Notes: generated by a model from the sequence alone, not told the origin. Counted from the stretch's first letter, positions 9,402-21,089 are shown. The stretch is DNA of 64,000 nucleotides from Leptospira broomii serovar Hurstbridge str. 5399 (GCF_000243715.2 NZ_AHMO02000011.1:434001-498000); one strand, 5' to 3'. Numbers and translations: made by a program.

Positions 9402-10516
9402 AACGGCAGTCCGGAATCGATATCGGCGGTAATTTTTCCCTTGGTTTGAAATAAAAAATACACTAGGGCCAGGATTGCCAGAAGCACGATCCCTGCAAAC
9501 CCTCGATTGTATTCTTCCTTGGAAAAAATCTCTCCCTCCCCCACGACCGGCCTGGTCTTCGGGCGCAAAGGAAATCCGTATTTCTTGGCAAGTTCTTCGA
9601 TTTCAGTCAAATGAATCACCGGCACATCTTCCAATAGAAATCGAGTCATCACTGAATCGATTTTTGCCGCGCCTGGCGGAAGTGTTTTGTTAAGCCCCGG
9701 CTTAAAACTCAGCTTACCCGCCTTTGTTCCTACCGAAATGGTCCCGCCTCCTACATTGATATAAGCTTGAAACGATTCACCTTTTGCCCCGTTCGTAAAT
9801 CGTCGCATCCTCTCGTCCAAGCTTGAAGTAAAAGAATCTCCGGTTAGTAGAGGAAGGGAATTACGTCTTACCGATTCGTCCAAAAGTCGTTTACCTTCAG
9901 GAGAAATACCTAGAGCCCGATCTTCCAATCCTCCGTAACTCAAAGCTATGGATCGATACGGAAAGATTTTCTCCTTGAACAACTCCCTTTCCATATCCGC
10001 CCAAAGAAATTCCGGATCGTTTGCTCCCCATTGCGAGGAGGACAAACTGGAAATCGAGACAAGCTTTAGATTCAAGGATTTTGCTGCGGCATACACACAA
10101 ACATTCAGCGCGGGAAAGGAGCCGGATAAGCCGACTGCAACCGTTCCTCCGTCTTCTACACCTGCCTTCTTTAATAGATCCACGAGCAATCCCGCAAAAT
10201 TCGGATTCACCGAAGTTTGCTTAGCCGTAATAATTCCGGTATTGCTTGTAACAGCCGTCAAAAAAGATCCGATCAAACCCGAGCGAGCCGGATCGAATTC
10301 CGGATCGGGAACCTGACCCCTCTCGATTCTCATATTTCGAATAAGAGTAAACGCCTCGTCCGCAGTTTTAGAGGCTTCCATTTTTTGTTCATAGAACGGC
10401 TGCCTCTGCTGAATCTTAAATGTTTCTACCAAAAATAATCCAAAGACCGAGATTCCGGCGATCAATAAATAAGTTTTCACGGAGGCGGAAGTGGGTCGCC
10501 AATAGATTTTCTTCAA
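9398..10516 (-). CDS. pgsW: Poly-gamma-glutamate system protein (PgsW-like)
   Basis: I set the start at a TTG (10516) that overlaps the pgsC stop (TTGA), giving 372 residues; an upstream ATG would lengthen it across pgsC and is unlikely. There is a transmembrane helix near the N-terminus (YLLIAGISVFGLFLVETF) and another near the C-terminus (GIVLLAILALVYFLF), with about 290 residues between them, probably outside the cytoplasm. The interior carries VAVGLSGSFPALNV and NVGGGTISVG, as in proteins annotated as the poly-gamma-glutamate system protein beside PgsB/PgsC in Gram-negative bacteria. Its biochemical role is unknown; context implies assembly or export of the polymer. Confidence 0.82.
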   Translation of the reverse strand: MKKIYWRPTSASVKTYLLIAGISVFGLFLVETFKIQQRQPFYEQKMEASKTADEAFTLIRNMRIERGQVPDPEFDPARSGLIGSFLTAVTSNTGIITAKQTSVNPNFAGLLVDLLKKAGVEDGGTVAVGLSGSFPALNVCVYAAAKSLNLKLVSISSLSSSQWGANDPEFLWADMERELFKEKIFPYRSIALSYGGLEDRALGISPEGKRLLDESVRRNSLPLLTGDSFTSSLDERMRRFTNGAKGESFQAYINVGGGTISVGTKAGKLSFKPGLNKTLPPGAAKIDSVMTRFLLEDVPVIHLTEIEELAKKYGFPLRPKTRPVVGEGEIFSKEEYNRGFAGIVLLAILALVYFLFQTKGKITADIDSGLPF

Positions 10517-10995
10517 GGCTGAAATTCCCCGCCTAGCATTAAAATCAAAGCCAATCTTACAATGACCGCTCCTGTCAGAAGTACACTGACGGTTTCCCAA
10601 ACTCCTTGGCGGTCCATCCAAAGCGCGATCAAGCCGGGGATAATATGTCCTACGACTTTTGCTTCATCGGTAAAATGTAAAGGGGCGATCGAAATCGAAG
10701 TAAAATGATTACGTCGAAGAAACTCCTGAAACAGTGCGCCCAAAACAAATCCTGCCAGAAGTAAAAACGCGGTTTTACGTTTTCCATAAAGGATCGTAAC
10801 CCCGGAAACGAGTTTCCCGAGTCCGAAAGTAAGCGCACCTAATCCGATCGTTACGAGAATGTCCAGAGGGTGATGCAATTGCAAAGCGATATAACCGGGG
10901 ACTACCAATCCACCTGCCGCAATTCCGAAGAACTCTGCAAACGCGAGGCTGACAAACAAACCGATCCCGATTGCTAATGTTAATAAATCCATCAT
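10513..10995 (-). CDS. pgsC: Poly-gamma-glutamate biosynthesis protein PgsC/CapC
   Basis: A 160-residue integral membrane protein with about four to five hydrophobic helices, starting LLTLAIGIGLFVSLAFAEFFGIAAGGLVVPGYIAL, the conserved GIAAGGLVVPGY region of CapC/PgsC. In Bacillus, PgsB and PgsC together form the membrane synthase of poly-gamma-glutamate. The start overlaps the pgsB stop by 4 bp (ATGA), and the stop overlaps the pgsW TTG, so the three genes are translationally coupled. The length is close to the roughly 150 residues of the Bacillus protein. Confidence 0.9.
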   Translation of the reverse strand: MMDLLTLAIGIGLFVSLAFAEFFGIAAGGLVVPGYIALQLHHPLDILVTIGLGALTFGLGKLVSGVTILYGKRKTAFLLLAGFVLGALFQEFLRRNHFTSISIAPLHFTDEAKVVGHIIPGLIALWMDRQGVWETVSVLLTGAVIVRLALILMLGGEFQP

Positions 10996-12194
10996 CTCAG
11001 TCCTATCGGTTCACTGCGATTTTTAAAAGTCCGAACCAAAGAGAGTCCCAATCCTCCGATGTTTCCGATACCTACGAATAATGTCGTTTTACTACCTAGA
11101 GCAAGTGCCATTTCAAAAATTTCCATTTCCGAAACATCCTCGGCAAAATGCAATTTAGAAGCAGGAACTCCTGCGTCAAGGGCGCCCTTTCCAAAAATAT
11201 GAGTCCCGGTTCCGACGATTAGATATGCATTCGGTGAATTTTCGCCCCAAGAACCTACCTCGGTCCCGAGTTGCAAAGATCGATCAGGACGATCGGGTCT
11301 GCAATTCACGATCGCAATTTTACTTTGGACTTCCGGAAAAGCCAATCTTGCCAGTTCCCAAACTCGTTTGGAAGAGGCGGGATCGTTTGCGGCAAATCCG
11401 TTTACAAAGTAGATCTGCCTACCGAAAAAATCCATTTTATAAGCGGCAGTTGCGCCTAGATCCGGAATTGCTTTCTGCATTCCCCTAAGCGCCGTTTGTC
11501 GATCGACTCCGATGGAGTCGCAAACTCTGAGAGCTAAATTCACGTTTTCGCGATGTTCGTAATAAGAGAACCCGCGTAAATCCTCGTCCGTTACGACCTC
11601 GGTTTCATTCAGAACGGAAGCAATCAATTCGGTCCCTCGGTCCAGGCATATCTTTTTTAGAATGTGTAAAAATTCCCTTTCCGAAGTGAATAATTTCCGA
11701 TTGGGCGGAATTGTTGCACCTAACGCAAGAGCTACGTCTTCCTTTTTCGGTCCCATAATCTCCAGATGGTCCTCTCCGATATTGGTGATAACCATATGTG
11801 TGGCCTGAACGATTCTATTCTCCGAGATCCATTGATTCTGAGGATCTAAGGCCATACATTCCAAAACGACGGCTTCTACGGATTGCTGAGCTGCGAGTCT
11901 CAGTATCTTAGTTTGTTCCAGTATATTCGCTCTGCCCGCACGGTACACCGACTTCTCATCACCGTCGGGAAATACGACTCTAGGAAGCGTTCCGGTTGTT
12001 TTTGCCAGGGTTCGGATACCGGCCTCCCTCAATCCTGCGGAGATTAATCGGGTCACCGAACTTTTTCCTCTTGTTCCGTTAACGTGAATACGAATCGGAA
12101 TTTTTTTAAGAATTTGTCTATGGCTGCGATACTCCCACCAACCGTAAAATATTAAAACGGCTATAAGGAGGGATAACACTTCGGTTTCAATCAC
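10992..12194 (-). CDS. pgsB: Poly-gamma-glutamate synthase PgsB/CapB (Mur-ligase-like)
   Basis: This 400-residue protein has an N-terminal membrane helix (VLSLLIAVLIFYGWW) and a Mur-ligase-type ATP-binding loop, HVNGTRGKSS at about 37-46, the CapB signature. Downstream are ECMAL, ITNIGEDHLEIMG and NCRPDRPDRS, all typical of CapB/PgsB. The family forms the gamma-amide bonds of poly-gamma-glutamate with ATP. pgsC overlaps by 4 bp. A PAS-SpoIIE phosphatase gene ends 44 bp upstream on the same strand and may be co-transcribed. No PgsA/CapA or PgsE homologue is in the window. Confidence 0.92.
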   Translation of the reverse strand: MIETEVLSLLIAVLIFYGWWEYRSHRQILKKIPIRIHVNGTRGKSSVTRLISAGLREAGIRTLAKTTGTLPRVVFPDGDEKSVYRAGRANILEQTKILRLAAQQSVEAVVLECMALDPQNQWISENRIVQATHMVITNIGEDHLEIMGPKKEDVALALGATIPPNRKLFTSEREFLHILKKICLDRGTELIASVLNETEVVTDEDLRGFSYYEHRENVNLALRVCDSIGVDRQTALRGMQKAIPDLGATAAYKMDFFGRQIYFVNGFAANDPASSKRVWELARLAFPEVQSKIAIVNCRPDRPDRSLQLGTEVGSWGENSPNAYLIVGTGTHIFGKGALDAGVPASKLHFAEDVSEMEIFEMALALGSKTTLFVGIGNIGGLGLSLVRTFKNRSEPIGLR

Positions 12195-12238
12195 GATGGG
12201 GAATAACCTTCCGGATACGTCGAGCCAAATAAGTCATA

Positions 12239-13849
12239 TTACGAAAGATTAATGGAAATCAAGGTTATATCGTCCTGAGGGTCTTTATTGCCTAGATGCG
12301 CTTTCATGTCCTTTATGAGTCGATCGTGCAACGATTTCCCTTTCAAACCCGAGGTCTGATAAATAAGTTCGATACGTTCTTCTCCGAACGGATTCTGATG
12401 GGAATCGAACTCTTCGAAAATTCCGTCGGTAATCATCAGAATGGAATCTCCCGGCCGATACTTACGATCTTCCTCGGTAAAAACCATTGCGGTATTAAGA
12501 CCGACTAGAGATCCGGTACGTTCCAGCAATTCGATTTTATCCTTAGATTTCCAAAACAATGCAGGGTGTCCGGCCGAAGCGAATTTGAATTCTTTTTTCT
12601 GAGTATCTATATCCAGGATAAAACAGGAAAAGTACATTTGTAAACTTTTGAAATTCCTGCAATAATCGAAATTTATCCCGGCAAGTAATTCCATTGGAGA
12701 ATTCGCCACATACTTTATCGGTTCGTAAACGCCTTTAATGGTCATAGTCACTAAGGCAGCCTGTACCCCGTGTCCCGTAGCATCCGCAAGAAGAATCCTT
12801 AATACGCCGGGCCGTACTTCGAATACGTCGTACCAATCCCCACCTACGTCCATGACCGGTAAATAAGTTACGAACGTGGAAGCTCCCGGAATGGATGCGT
12901 CGATCGGAGGAAGAAGGCTATTTTGTACCCTCTTGGCGAGATTTAACTCCTCCTTCATCGACGTGTAAAATCGAGAGAGCTCTTTCGATCTAGCCCGAAC
13001 CTGAGCTTCAAGATTATGAAGAAGATGATTACGTTCTCTATCAACCTGCCTTAATTCCTCGACAGTGTTTCTGAGTTTGCGGCCGGTTCGAATTCTTTCG
13101 GTAATATTTCTTACGATTATAGTAAAACCTTCCCCCGAAGAAGTTTTCATCCTGGAAATCGCGGCTTCCAAAAGAGGTTCGCTACCGTCTTTTCTCCTTC
13201 CTCTAAAAGGACCGAAAATTCCTTTTTCGGGTATCTGCGCTAACTTCTCTAATACCCGGCTCCCCCATTTTTTATGCCTATCCGGAAGAAGAAATTCGAT
13301 ATGTCGGTTCATCACTTCCCAACTTCTATAGGAAAATAATTCTTCCGCAGCAGGATTCATGAGTACGATTTCCATTGCTGCGTTAAGCGAAAGGATCGGC
13401 TCTAAGGAAGTGCGAACAAGCTCGGAAAGTCTTTCCTCTGATTCCCTCAATTTGACTTCGCCTAATTTTCTAGACGTGACATCTCTGAAATAGACTGCGA
13501 GGTCCTCGATGGACGGAAAAATTCGAACCTCGTACCAGGTACCGTCGGTTGGATCCAATAATTCCAAATCCTTTGGCAGTCCGGACCTCTTACAATCGAT
13601 GATCGTAGGAAAGAGCAATGTGTCAGAAAATTGAGGTAAAATTTCGGCTATTCTCTTTCCGACTAGATTTTCCCGGATTACATCCAAAAGCCGTTCCGCT
13701 TCGAAATTGGCGTAAATAATTCTGAGTTCCGGGTCTAGGGAGAGAAACGCATCGGTGATACGTTCGAGGATACGTATTACGTCCTTTCTGGAGGCGGAAC
13801 GAAACGCCGTTTTTGAAGTCGTCGGATCTTTATTTGGCTCGGAGGACAT
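12239..13849 (-). CDS. PAS-PAS-SpoIIE protein phosphatase (RsbU-like)
   Basis: The 536-residue protein has PAS domains at about 25-130 and 140-255, a coiled linker to about 300, and a PP2C/SpoIIE phosphatase from about 305 onward. The entry motif AKRVQNSLLP (305-314), metal-binding GGDWYD (336-341) and ADATGHG (355-361) are intact. Such enzymes usually dephosphorylate anti-sigma-factor antagonists; no STAS or RsbW-like gene is nearby. It sits 38 bp downstream of a histidine kinase and 44 bp upstream of pgsB, all on the minus strand, so it may tune poly-glutamate synthesis. A 12-nt palindrome (CCTTAATTAAGG, 13872-13883) lies just before it. Confidence 0.92.
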   Translation of the reverse strand: MSSEPNKDPTTSKTAFRSASRKDVIRILERITDAFLSLDPELRIIYANFEAERLLDVIRENLVGKRIAEILPQFSDTLLFPTIIDCKRSGLPKDLELLDPTDGTWYEVRIFPSIEDLAVYFRDVTSRKLGEVKLRESEERLSELVRTSLEPILSLNAAMEIVLMNPAAEELFSYRSWEVMNRHIEFLLPDRHKKWGSRVLEKLAQIPEKGIFGPFRGRRKDGSEPLLEAAISRMKTSSGEGFTIIVRNITERIRTGRKLRNTVEELRQVDRERNHLLHNLEAQVRARSKELSRFYTSMKEELNLAKRVQNSLLPPIDASIPGASTFVTYLPVMDVGGDWYDVFEVRPGVLRILLADATGHGVQAALVTMTIKGVYEPIKYVANSPMELLAGINFDYCRNFKSLQMYFSCFILDIDTQKKEFKFASAGHPALFWKSKDKIELLERTGSLVGLNTAMVFTEEDRKYRPGDSILMITDGIFEEFDSHQNPFGEERIELIYQTSGLKGKSLHDRLIKDMKAHLGNKDPQDDITLISINLS

Positions 13850-13887
13850 AGGCGCGACACTAACGTTGCTTCCTTAATTAAGGTTGG

Positions 13888-15411
13888 TCAAGAAATCTTT
13901 TCCGCAACCGGTAGGATTACATGAAAGCGCGCATATTCCCGTTCTTCCGTTTCGAACTCGATTTCTCCGCCTAAGTCTTTGACTATATCGTAACTAATTG
14001 AAAGACCAAGTCCGGTTCCGACAGAGGTTGGTTTAGTCGTAAAGAATGGATCAAAGATCCTCGTTAAATTTTCCTTTTTGATTCCTGTTCCGGCATCTTC
14101 CACCGTAATCTTTACGGAACGAACTCCGTCCTTCAAAATTATGGATTGCGAAAAACGAAGTTTCTTTCGTACATCGGCAGACGGATATTTTTCGTTGAGG
14201 GAATCTCGTGCATTAGTGATTAAATTCAAAAAAACTTGCTTTAATCTTTGTGGCTCGGCAAATACGTAAGGGATCTCGTTCTGAACATCGATTAGACTAG
14301 AAAGGTTTTCCACCGAAATTCCGTCCTTTAAGAGAAAAGGCAAAAGAAGCTGGACCGAAAAATACAGAGAATCTCCCGCCTTGACATGAAGTTTTTCCCC
14401 TTCCTCTTTATGCACAAATCCTAATAGACTTTTTACGATTCCGGAAATCCTTTCACTCTCGCGGATGATAACGTCTAGATTTTTTCGTAAAGGTTCGTTC
14501 ATTCCTAATTGGTCTTTAACGATTTCGGCATAGTTTAATATTCCTGTGAGCGGATTATTAATCTCGTGAGCAACCCCGGCGGCGAGCGTTCCAAGCGCTT
14601 CTAATTTTTGACGATGCCTTTCCGATTCCATTCTTTTAAGACGATCGGAATCCGATTCCTTTTGTTCAGTCGTATCCGTGATAAGCGCAACGATGGCATG
14701 AACTTCACCTTGTTTGCTAACAGGAGAGATTCTAACGAAGTAATGTCGCCGTTTTCCGGTAAAGTTACTCCAGAGTTCCCATGAATTCGGTTTACGTGAT
14801 TTGATGACTCGGTTCATTAAAATTTTGAACTTACGATTTTCGTGAGGCGAAAACAAATCATAGGCACTTTTTCCGATATAGTTCTCCGTTGCGATTCCCG
14901 TTATGGTTTTGCTGAGAAAAAGGATGTTTCCGTATAGATCCAGAACCGCAATCGAATCCATTCCTTCCACAAGAATCGATTTCCATCGACAATCCGGGTC
15001 CGGTAAATCGTAGTCTCTCAGTAGTCCCTCTTCGTCTAGTTCTTGAAGCTGGACGAGAATCTCGCCTTTTCCATCCACACCTCTTAAATCGTTGGTATGG
15101 ACGCATACGCTTCGATAATCGTCTGCGGTTTTCAGTCTAGTACGAAGTTTGGAAGAATTACTTTTCTGTTTCTTAGGAAGATTTAAAAACTGCTCCATTA
15201 AGCTTTCGCGATCGTCCGGATGAGCGAATTCGGCCCAATGAAATCGATTTTCAACATCCTCTTTTTTGCAACCCGATAGAAGTTCGAACTGGCGATTCGC
15301 CAATCGGATCAATCCGGTTTGATCGATCAATAAGGATGCTATCGGCAAATCGTCAAATAGATCGTCGGGTTGTTTATAAGGAGATTCTAATAAATCAAAA
15401 TTTTCTTTCAC
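13888..15411 (-). CDS. PAS-PAS sensor histidine kinase (NtrB-like)
   Basis: A soluble 507-residue kinase with PAS domains at about 15-130 and 145-255, a HisKA domain with AHEINNPL (phospho-acceptor His282), and a HATPase with LNLITNARDSL, DAGTGI, IFDPFFTTK and GTGLGLSI. This catalytic type differs from the HisKA_2 kinases at the left end of the window. The start is GTG at 15411. No receiver domain or adjacent response regulator is present. It heads a minus-strand run (kinase, phosphatase, pgsB, pgsC, pgsW) with gaps of at most 44 bp, which I infer to be an operon. Confidence 0.92.
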   Translation of the reverse strand: MKENFDLLESPYKQPDDLFDDLPIASLLIDQTGLIRLANRQFELLSGCKKEDVENRFHWAEFAHPDDRESLMEQFLNLPKKQKSNSSKLRTRLKTADDYRSVCVHTNDLRGVDGKGEILVQLQELDEEGLLRDYDLPDPDCRWKSILVEGMDSIAVLDLYGNILFLSKTITGIATENYIGKSAYDLFSPHENRKFKILMNRVIKSRKPNSWELWSNFTGKRRHYFVRISPVSKQGEVHAIVALITDTTEQKESDSDRLKRMESERHRQKLEALGTLAAGVAHEINNPLTGILNYAEIVKDQLGMNEPLRKNLDVIIRESERISGIVKSLLGFVHKEEGEKLHVKAGDSLYFSVQLLLPFLLKDGISVENLSSLIDVQNEIPYVFAEPQRLKQVFLNLITNARDSLNEKYPSADVRKKLRFSQSIILKDGVRSVKITVEDAGTGIKKENLTRIFDPFFTTKPTSVGTGLGLSISYDIVKDLGGEIEFETEEREYARFHVILPVAEKIS

Positions 15412-15502
15412 TACCCGATCCCTGTTCGAGGAAATTTTCCCCTACTACATTCGAAGATCGTTATGGAAGAAATATTACAAAATCGATAAAAATTAAAGAA
15501 AT

Positions 15503-15541
15503 AGGGCCGGCGGATTCATGTGACCGTCATCCGCCGGTTTG
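15503..15541 (-). terminator. Terminator after the FKBP gene
   Basis: Perfect 8-bp inverted repeat CCGGCGGA (15507-15514) and TCCGCCGG (15530-15537), 15-nt loop. Read on the minus strand it is followed by CCCTATTTCTTTAATTTTT, a T-rich tail. It lies 16 bp past the FKBP stop and insulates the downstream kinase-pgs unit. Confidence 0.7.
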
Positions 15542-15552
15542 ACACAAAGATG

Positions 15553-15969
15553 TCAGTAGACCTTCAGAAGTTCTACTTCAAAGATTAAAGTTGAATTGGG
15601 AGGAATATCCGCGCCTGCCCCTCTACTTCCGTATCCTAGATCGGGTGGAATAGTAAGTTTTCTTATTCCGCCTTCTTTCATTCCTTGAACGCCTTTATCC
15701 CAGCCTCGTATTACTTGTCCGGATCCGAGATCGAAACTAAACGGTTTTCCCCTGTCTTTGGAACTGTCGAATTTCTTTCCATTGGTAAGCCAGCCGGTAT
15801 AATGAACGGTTACATTAGATCCGTTGAAAGCTTCCTTACCGGTGCCTTTCTTGATTTCCTTTATAATCAAACCCGGCGCTTGCGCAAAGAGCAGGCCTGC
15901 TCCTGCAAGGCAGATCATGAATGTAACGATTAAGATTGTTTTTTTTGAGTTGATTCCTTTTTTTATCAT
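15553..15969 (-). CDS. Exported FKBP-type peptidyl-prolyl isomerase
   Basis: The 138-residue protein has an N-terminal hydrophobic segment ([21 protein letters not shown]), probably a signal peptide cleaved near AQA, followed by one complete FKBP domain: [49 protein letters not shown] and the final beta strand [11 protein letters not shown]. The active-site residues Tyr, Phe, Asp, Trp and Tyr are in place, so catalysis is likely. It should help fold periplasmic proteins. Its start overlaps the stop of the RRM protein gene by 4 bp (ATGA), so the two are translationally coupled. Confidence 0.93.
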   Translation of the reverse strand: MIKKGINSKKTILIVTFMICLAGAGLLFAQAPGLIIKEIKKGTGKEAFNGSNVTVHYTGWLTNGKKFDSSKDRGKPFSFDLGSGQVIRGWDKGVQGMKEGGIRKLTIPPDLGYGSRGAGADIPPNSTLIFEVELLKVY

Positions 15970-16328
15970 TTTCCTCTACCTCCTGTCCGTCGTATGCCGG
16001 ATCCGGAGAATCCGCCTTTAGTTTGGCTACCAAGAACTTTCGTTCCACCGGCTCCGCCTTTTACTGAATTCTTTTTATCGAACTCTTTCTTCCATTCTTC
16101 GGAATCCACAACGGCCAGGGCTTTTCCGGCGATTTCCTTTTTATTCAAAGCTTCCAAAGCCTTTTTAGCGGCTTCGTCTTCCAATTCCAAAGAGCCGTAG
16201 CCTAAAGAACGTCCTGTCAGTTTGTCCTTTTTAATCAGGACATGCTGAACTTCCCCGTATTGGGAAAAAAGTTTCTTTAAGTCTTCTTCAGACCATTCCT
16301 GGGGAAGGTTTCCCACGGAAATTTTCAT
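15966..16328 (-). CDS. RRM RNA-binding protein with altered aromatic positions
   Basis: The 120-residue protein has an RRM fold over residues 1-80 and a Gly/Lys/Arg-rich tail (GGAGG, GGFSGSG, GGRGK), the general layout of bacterial glycine-rich RNA-binding proteins. RNP2 reads ISVGNL (3-8) and RNP1 reads LGYGSLEL (42-49). The aromatic usually found in RNP2 (IYVGNL) is Ser4 and the second aromatic of RNP1 is Ser46, leaving Tyr44 as the only canonical stacking residue. It still probably binds RNA, perhaps through the tail. It is coupled by a 4-bp overlap to the exported FKBP gene, an odd pairing of cytoplasmic and exported proteins. Confidence 0.88.
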   Translation of the reverse strand: MKISVGNLPQEWSEEDLKKLFSQYGEVQHVLIKKDKLTGRSLGYGSLELEDEAAKKALEALNKKEIAGKALAVVDSEEWKKEFDKKNSVKGGAGGTKVLGSQTKGGFSGSGIRRTGGRGK

Positions 16329-16435
16329 ACCGCCTCCTTATTCATTTTTTACGACGAATTAATCCGCTCCCGACCCTTATACGGTCGCTGAAACGGCTTT
16401 AGTAAATCCATTCTCTAGAATCGGAAGGAATCCGA

Positions 16436-16451
16436 AACTCGAATTCGAGTT
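16436..16451. promoter_or_regulatory. 16-nt perfect palindrome in divergent promoter region
   Basis: AACTCGAATTCGAGTT is a perfect palindrome, flanked by GGAAGG (from 16422) and CCTTCC further out, in the 296-bp region between the divergent RRM gene and the phosphate transporter gene. It is a candidate operator; no known consensus is recognised. Nothing else gene-like is visible in 16329-16624. Confidence 0.4.
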
Positions 16452-16624
16452 CCCTTCCCTGAAAAAAGAGACATCTAATCGTTTAGGGATCTTGGTCCGA
16501 GATGATTTCCAAAACGCTTACTATAAGATCGGGAAATTTAGGTTGAGGTTGCCTGATTGCCTGAAAAAGTTCAAAAAACAGCGATTCAGGGTTAGTTTCC
16601 CCTGACTGATAAGGTATATATTAT

Positions 16625-18970
<2,346 letters not shown>

Positions 18971-19000
18971 CCCGCGCATAAGTATAATCTATACAAAAGC

Positions 19001-19035
19001 AAAAACCTAACCATAAATTAAAAGGCTAGGTTTTT
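19001..19035. terminator. Bidirectional terminator between convergent genes
   Basis: AAAAACCTAACC (19001-19012) and GGCTAGGTTTTT (19024-19035) form a 12-bp stem with one mismatch and an 11-nt loop. T-runs occur at the 3' side in both directions, so it can serve both the phosphate transporter (+) and the TRAP permease (-). Confidence 0.75.
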
Positions 19036-19095
19036 GGTCTTTATTCATCAAAGAATATGATCGGTACGATCTCTTTCTTTGAGAGATGCGATTCT

Positions 19096-21060
19096 TTAAC
19101 CGAAAAGAATAGGTCCGAATGCGGTCACTATCAGAGTAAGTAAGAGTACAACGATCGGAATGATGATATGCTCATGTCTTGCGATAAATCCTTTTCCGGT
19201 CAACGATTCGTCTTTTACAAGAAGGTCTCTAACTACGTGTTTGGTAAGCAAATGATTTAAGGCGACCGGTGGCGTCAAATATCCCAATTCAAACGAGACC
19301 AAAGCCGTCATCCAGAAATTCAACGGATGAATCCCATTTGCCTTTGCGATTGGATATAGCGTAACCGATACGAGAATGACCGCTCCATACGGATCCATAA
19401 GCATTCCGATAATCACCAGAGCAATCGTAAGGACTATCATCGCAGATATGGGCGAACCTAACTGAGTAGGAAACAAATCGACGACTTCCGAACGTTCGAA
19501 GACACCGCCCATACATGCCGAAAGTCCCATTAGTAGAAGAAGCGCTCCTAAATGCGATCCGGCATCGTAAGAAGTTCTAGAAAGTTTCACTGCCTCTCTG
19601 GCCGGCTCGGTAATCGGATGAGACGATTTGGAAAGTTTATAGTCGATCGATAGAAGCGCTAGCATCGCTAGAGGCAGAATATAGGGGGCAGTATGCTCGT
19701 CGAAATGCGTTCCCAAACCGAGAACGATGATTAATACGATGGATACGGAAACCAACATATAGATGCTAAACGGTTTAAATGCTTTCCAAGTTTGAGCCCA
19801 GGCGTCGGTCGCCGGGCGAATTTTCCAGGACTCCTTACGAGTAAACCAACTAACGATGAGGAAAAAGCTGGACGAAACTGCAAAAACTCTCCACCCCCAA
19901 TAGAATAACTCGTCCGTAGTGACGTCTAGATTTAAGGACGCAACGATCACTACAAGTAAACATGGCGGAAGGACCACTCCCAAACTTCCGGACATCGCTG
20001 TCGCGGCCAATGCTCGTTCCTGAGTCGCACCGGCCCTCCTTAATTCGGTAAAGATTGTCGCCCCTAACGCCAAAACTACGATTCCGGAGGCACCGCTATA
20101 TGCAGTCGGTAAGGCCGCGACAACCACAATGATCACCGCCATTAATTCGGAAGGCAGATGCCACGGATTCAGTAAATCGAAGAATCGACGGCCAAGAGAA
20201 GTATCTCGTAATAAAATTCCCGTCCAAACATACAAACCGATCTGGATATAAAGGGTAGCATGAGCCGTTAACTTTTGTAAGTAAATGGCCAAACCAGGAG
20301 GATGATGTTCCAGCAGGAAGAAATACAATCCGCAAACAAAAGCCATCCAACAGTACAAAGGAATACACAGTAGAATATTCGTCAGATTCGAATTCTGTCT
20401 TCCCTCGCCCGACTTAAAAACCGGATGAAACAAATTATGAAGATTTAAATAAGAAAGGAAAGCAAGACCCACGATCCACAAAACCTGGATCTGAGCTTCG
20501 ACTCCCTTCTGCAAAGGAAGCATAAACGCTGCGGAAACCAAAACGATTAAATTCGCAACGATCTGACTGATCTCCGTTACGATTTCTTCCCTAGAATTTT
20601 CCGGATTCCGAAGGGCGATATGGTATCGCCTGGTCGTGGAGACGGTTCCTGCGACCAGAAGTAAAACCACCATGGTCATCGGAATGTAATCGGTTGCAAA
20701 AATCGTAATCCAAGAAAGTCTGCGTTCCACTCCGCAATAAAGAGCCTGAGTCCAGGTTAGATTTGCCGCTAGCTTGACTAACTCTAGCTGAGTTTCCGTA
20801 GGTCCGGTTTTAACCGGAGCCTCTCCCGAGGAACCGAGATCCAATTCTTCCAACAATGCAGAATCGGATTCGCTGACTTCGGCCCTTTTATCTCCGGCGC
20901 TGCCCAGACCGGAAACGCAAACGTTGCGGATCATTGCGTATTCCGGCCAAATACTTCCTCCTAACCCAAGCAATCTCGCTTGAACAAGCTGTGCTCCACT
21001 TTGAATCAAAGGTACAAAAAGGAAAAACAATACAGACCAGGAAACGATCTTTCTCCACAT
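19096..21060 (-). CDS. Fused TRAP transporter small and large permease (TatQM/DctQM-like)
   Basis: This 654-residue protein is almost entirely hydrophobic. The N-terminal third (about 1-290) has four or more helices interrupted by an unusual hydrophilic insert (about 50-95, rich in Ser, Glu and Gly), corresponding to a DctQ-like small subunit. The rest matches DctM, with PTAYSGASGIVVLALG, AATAMSGSLGVVLPP and GMLMDPYGAVILVS, typical of TRAP large subunits. Fused QM proteins are common in TRAP systems. The position after tatT- and tatP-like genes indicates a TPAT-type transporter driven by an ion gradient. AGGA eight nucleotides before the ATG supports the start. The substrate is not known. Confidence 0.9.
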   Translation of the reverse strand: MWRKIVSWSVLFFLFVPLIQSGAQLVQARLLGLGGSIWPEYAMIRNVCVSGLGSAGDKRAEVSESDSALLEELDLGSSGEAPVKTGPTETQLELVKLAANLTWTQALYCGVERRLSWITIFATDYIPMTMVVLLLVAGTVSTTRRYHIALRNPENSREEIVTEISQIVANLIVLVSAAFMLPLQKGVEAQIQVLWIVGLAFLSYLNLHNLFHPVFKSGEGRQNSNLTNILLCIPLYCWMAFVCGLYFFLLEHHPPGLAIYLQKLTAHATLYIQIGLYVWTGILLRDTSLGRRFFDLLNPWHLPSELMAVIIVVVAALPTAYSGASGIVVLALGATIFTELRRAGATQERALAATAMSGSLGVVLPPCLLVVIVASLNLDVTTDELFYWGWRVFAVSSSFFLIVSWFTRKESWKIRPATDAWAQTWKAFKPFSIYMLVSVSIVLIIVLGLGTHFDEHTAPYILPLAMLALLSIDYKLSKSSHPITEPAREAVKLSRTSYDAGSHLGALLLLMGLSACMGGVFERSEVVDLFPTQLGSPISAMIVLTIALVIIGMLMDPYGAVILVSVTLYPIAKANGIHPLNFWMTALVSFELGYLTPPVALNHLLTKHVVRDLLVKDESLTGKGFIARHEHIIIPIVVLLLTLIVTAFGPILFG

Positions 21061-21089
21061 AAACTCTATCCTCTGGATTTTGCGGCTGA

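Noticed and set aside
10517..10621. Longer pgsW start overlapping pgsC by 109 bp
   Set aside because: The TTG overlapping the pgsC stop gives the normal membrane-helix N-terminus and typical coupling.
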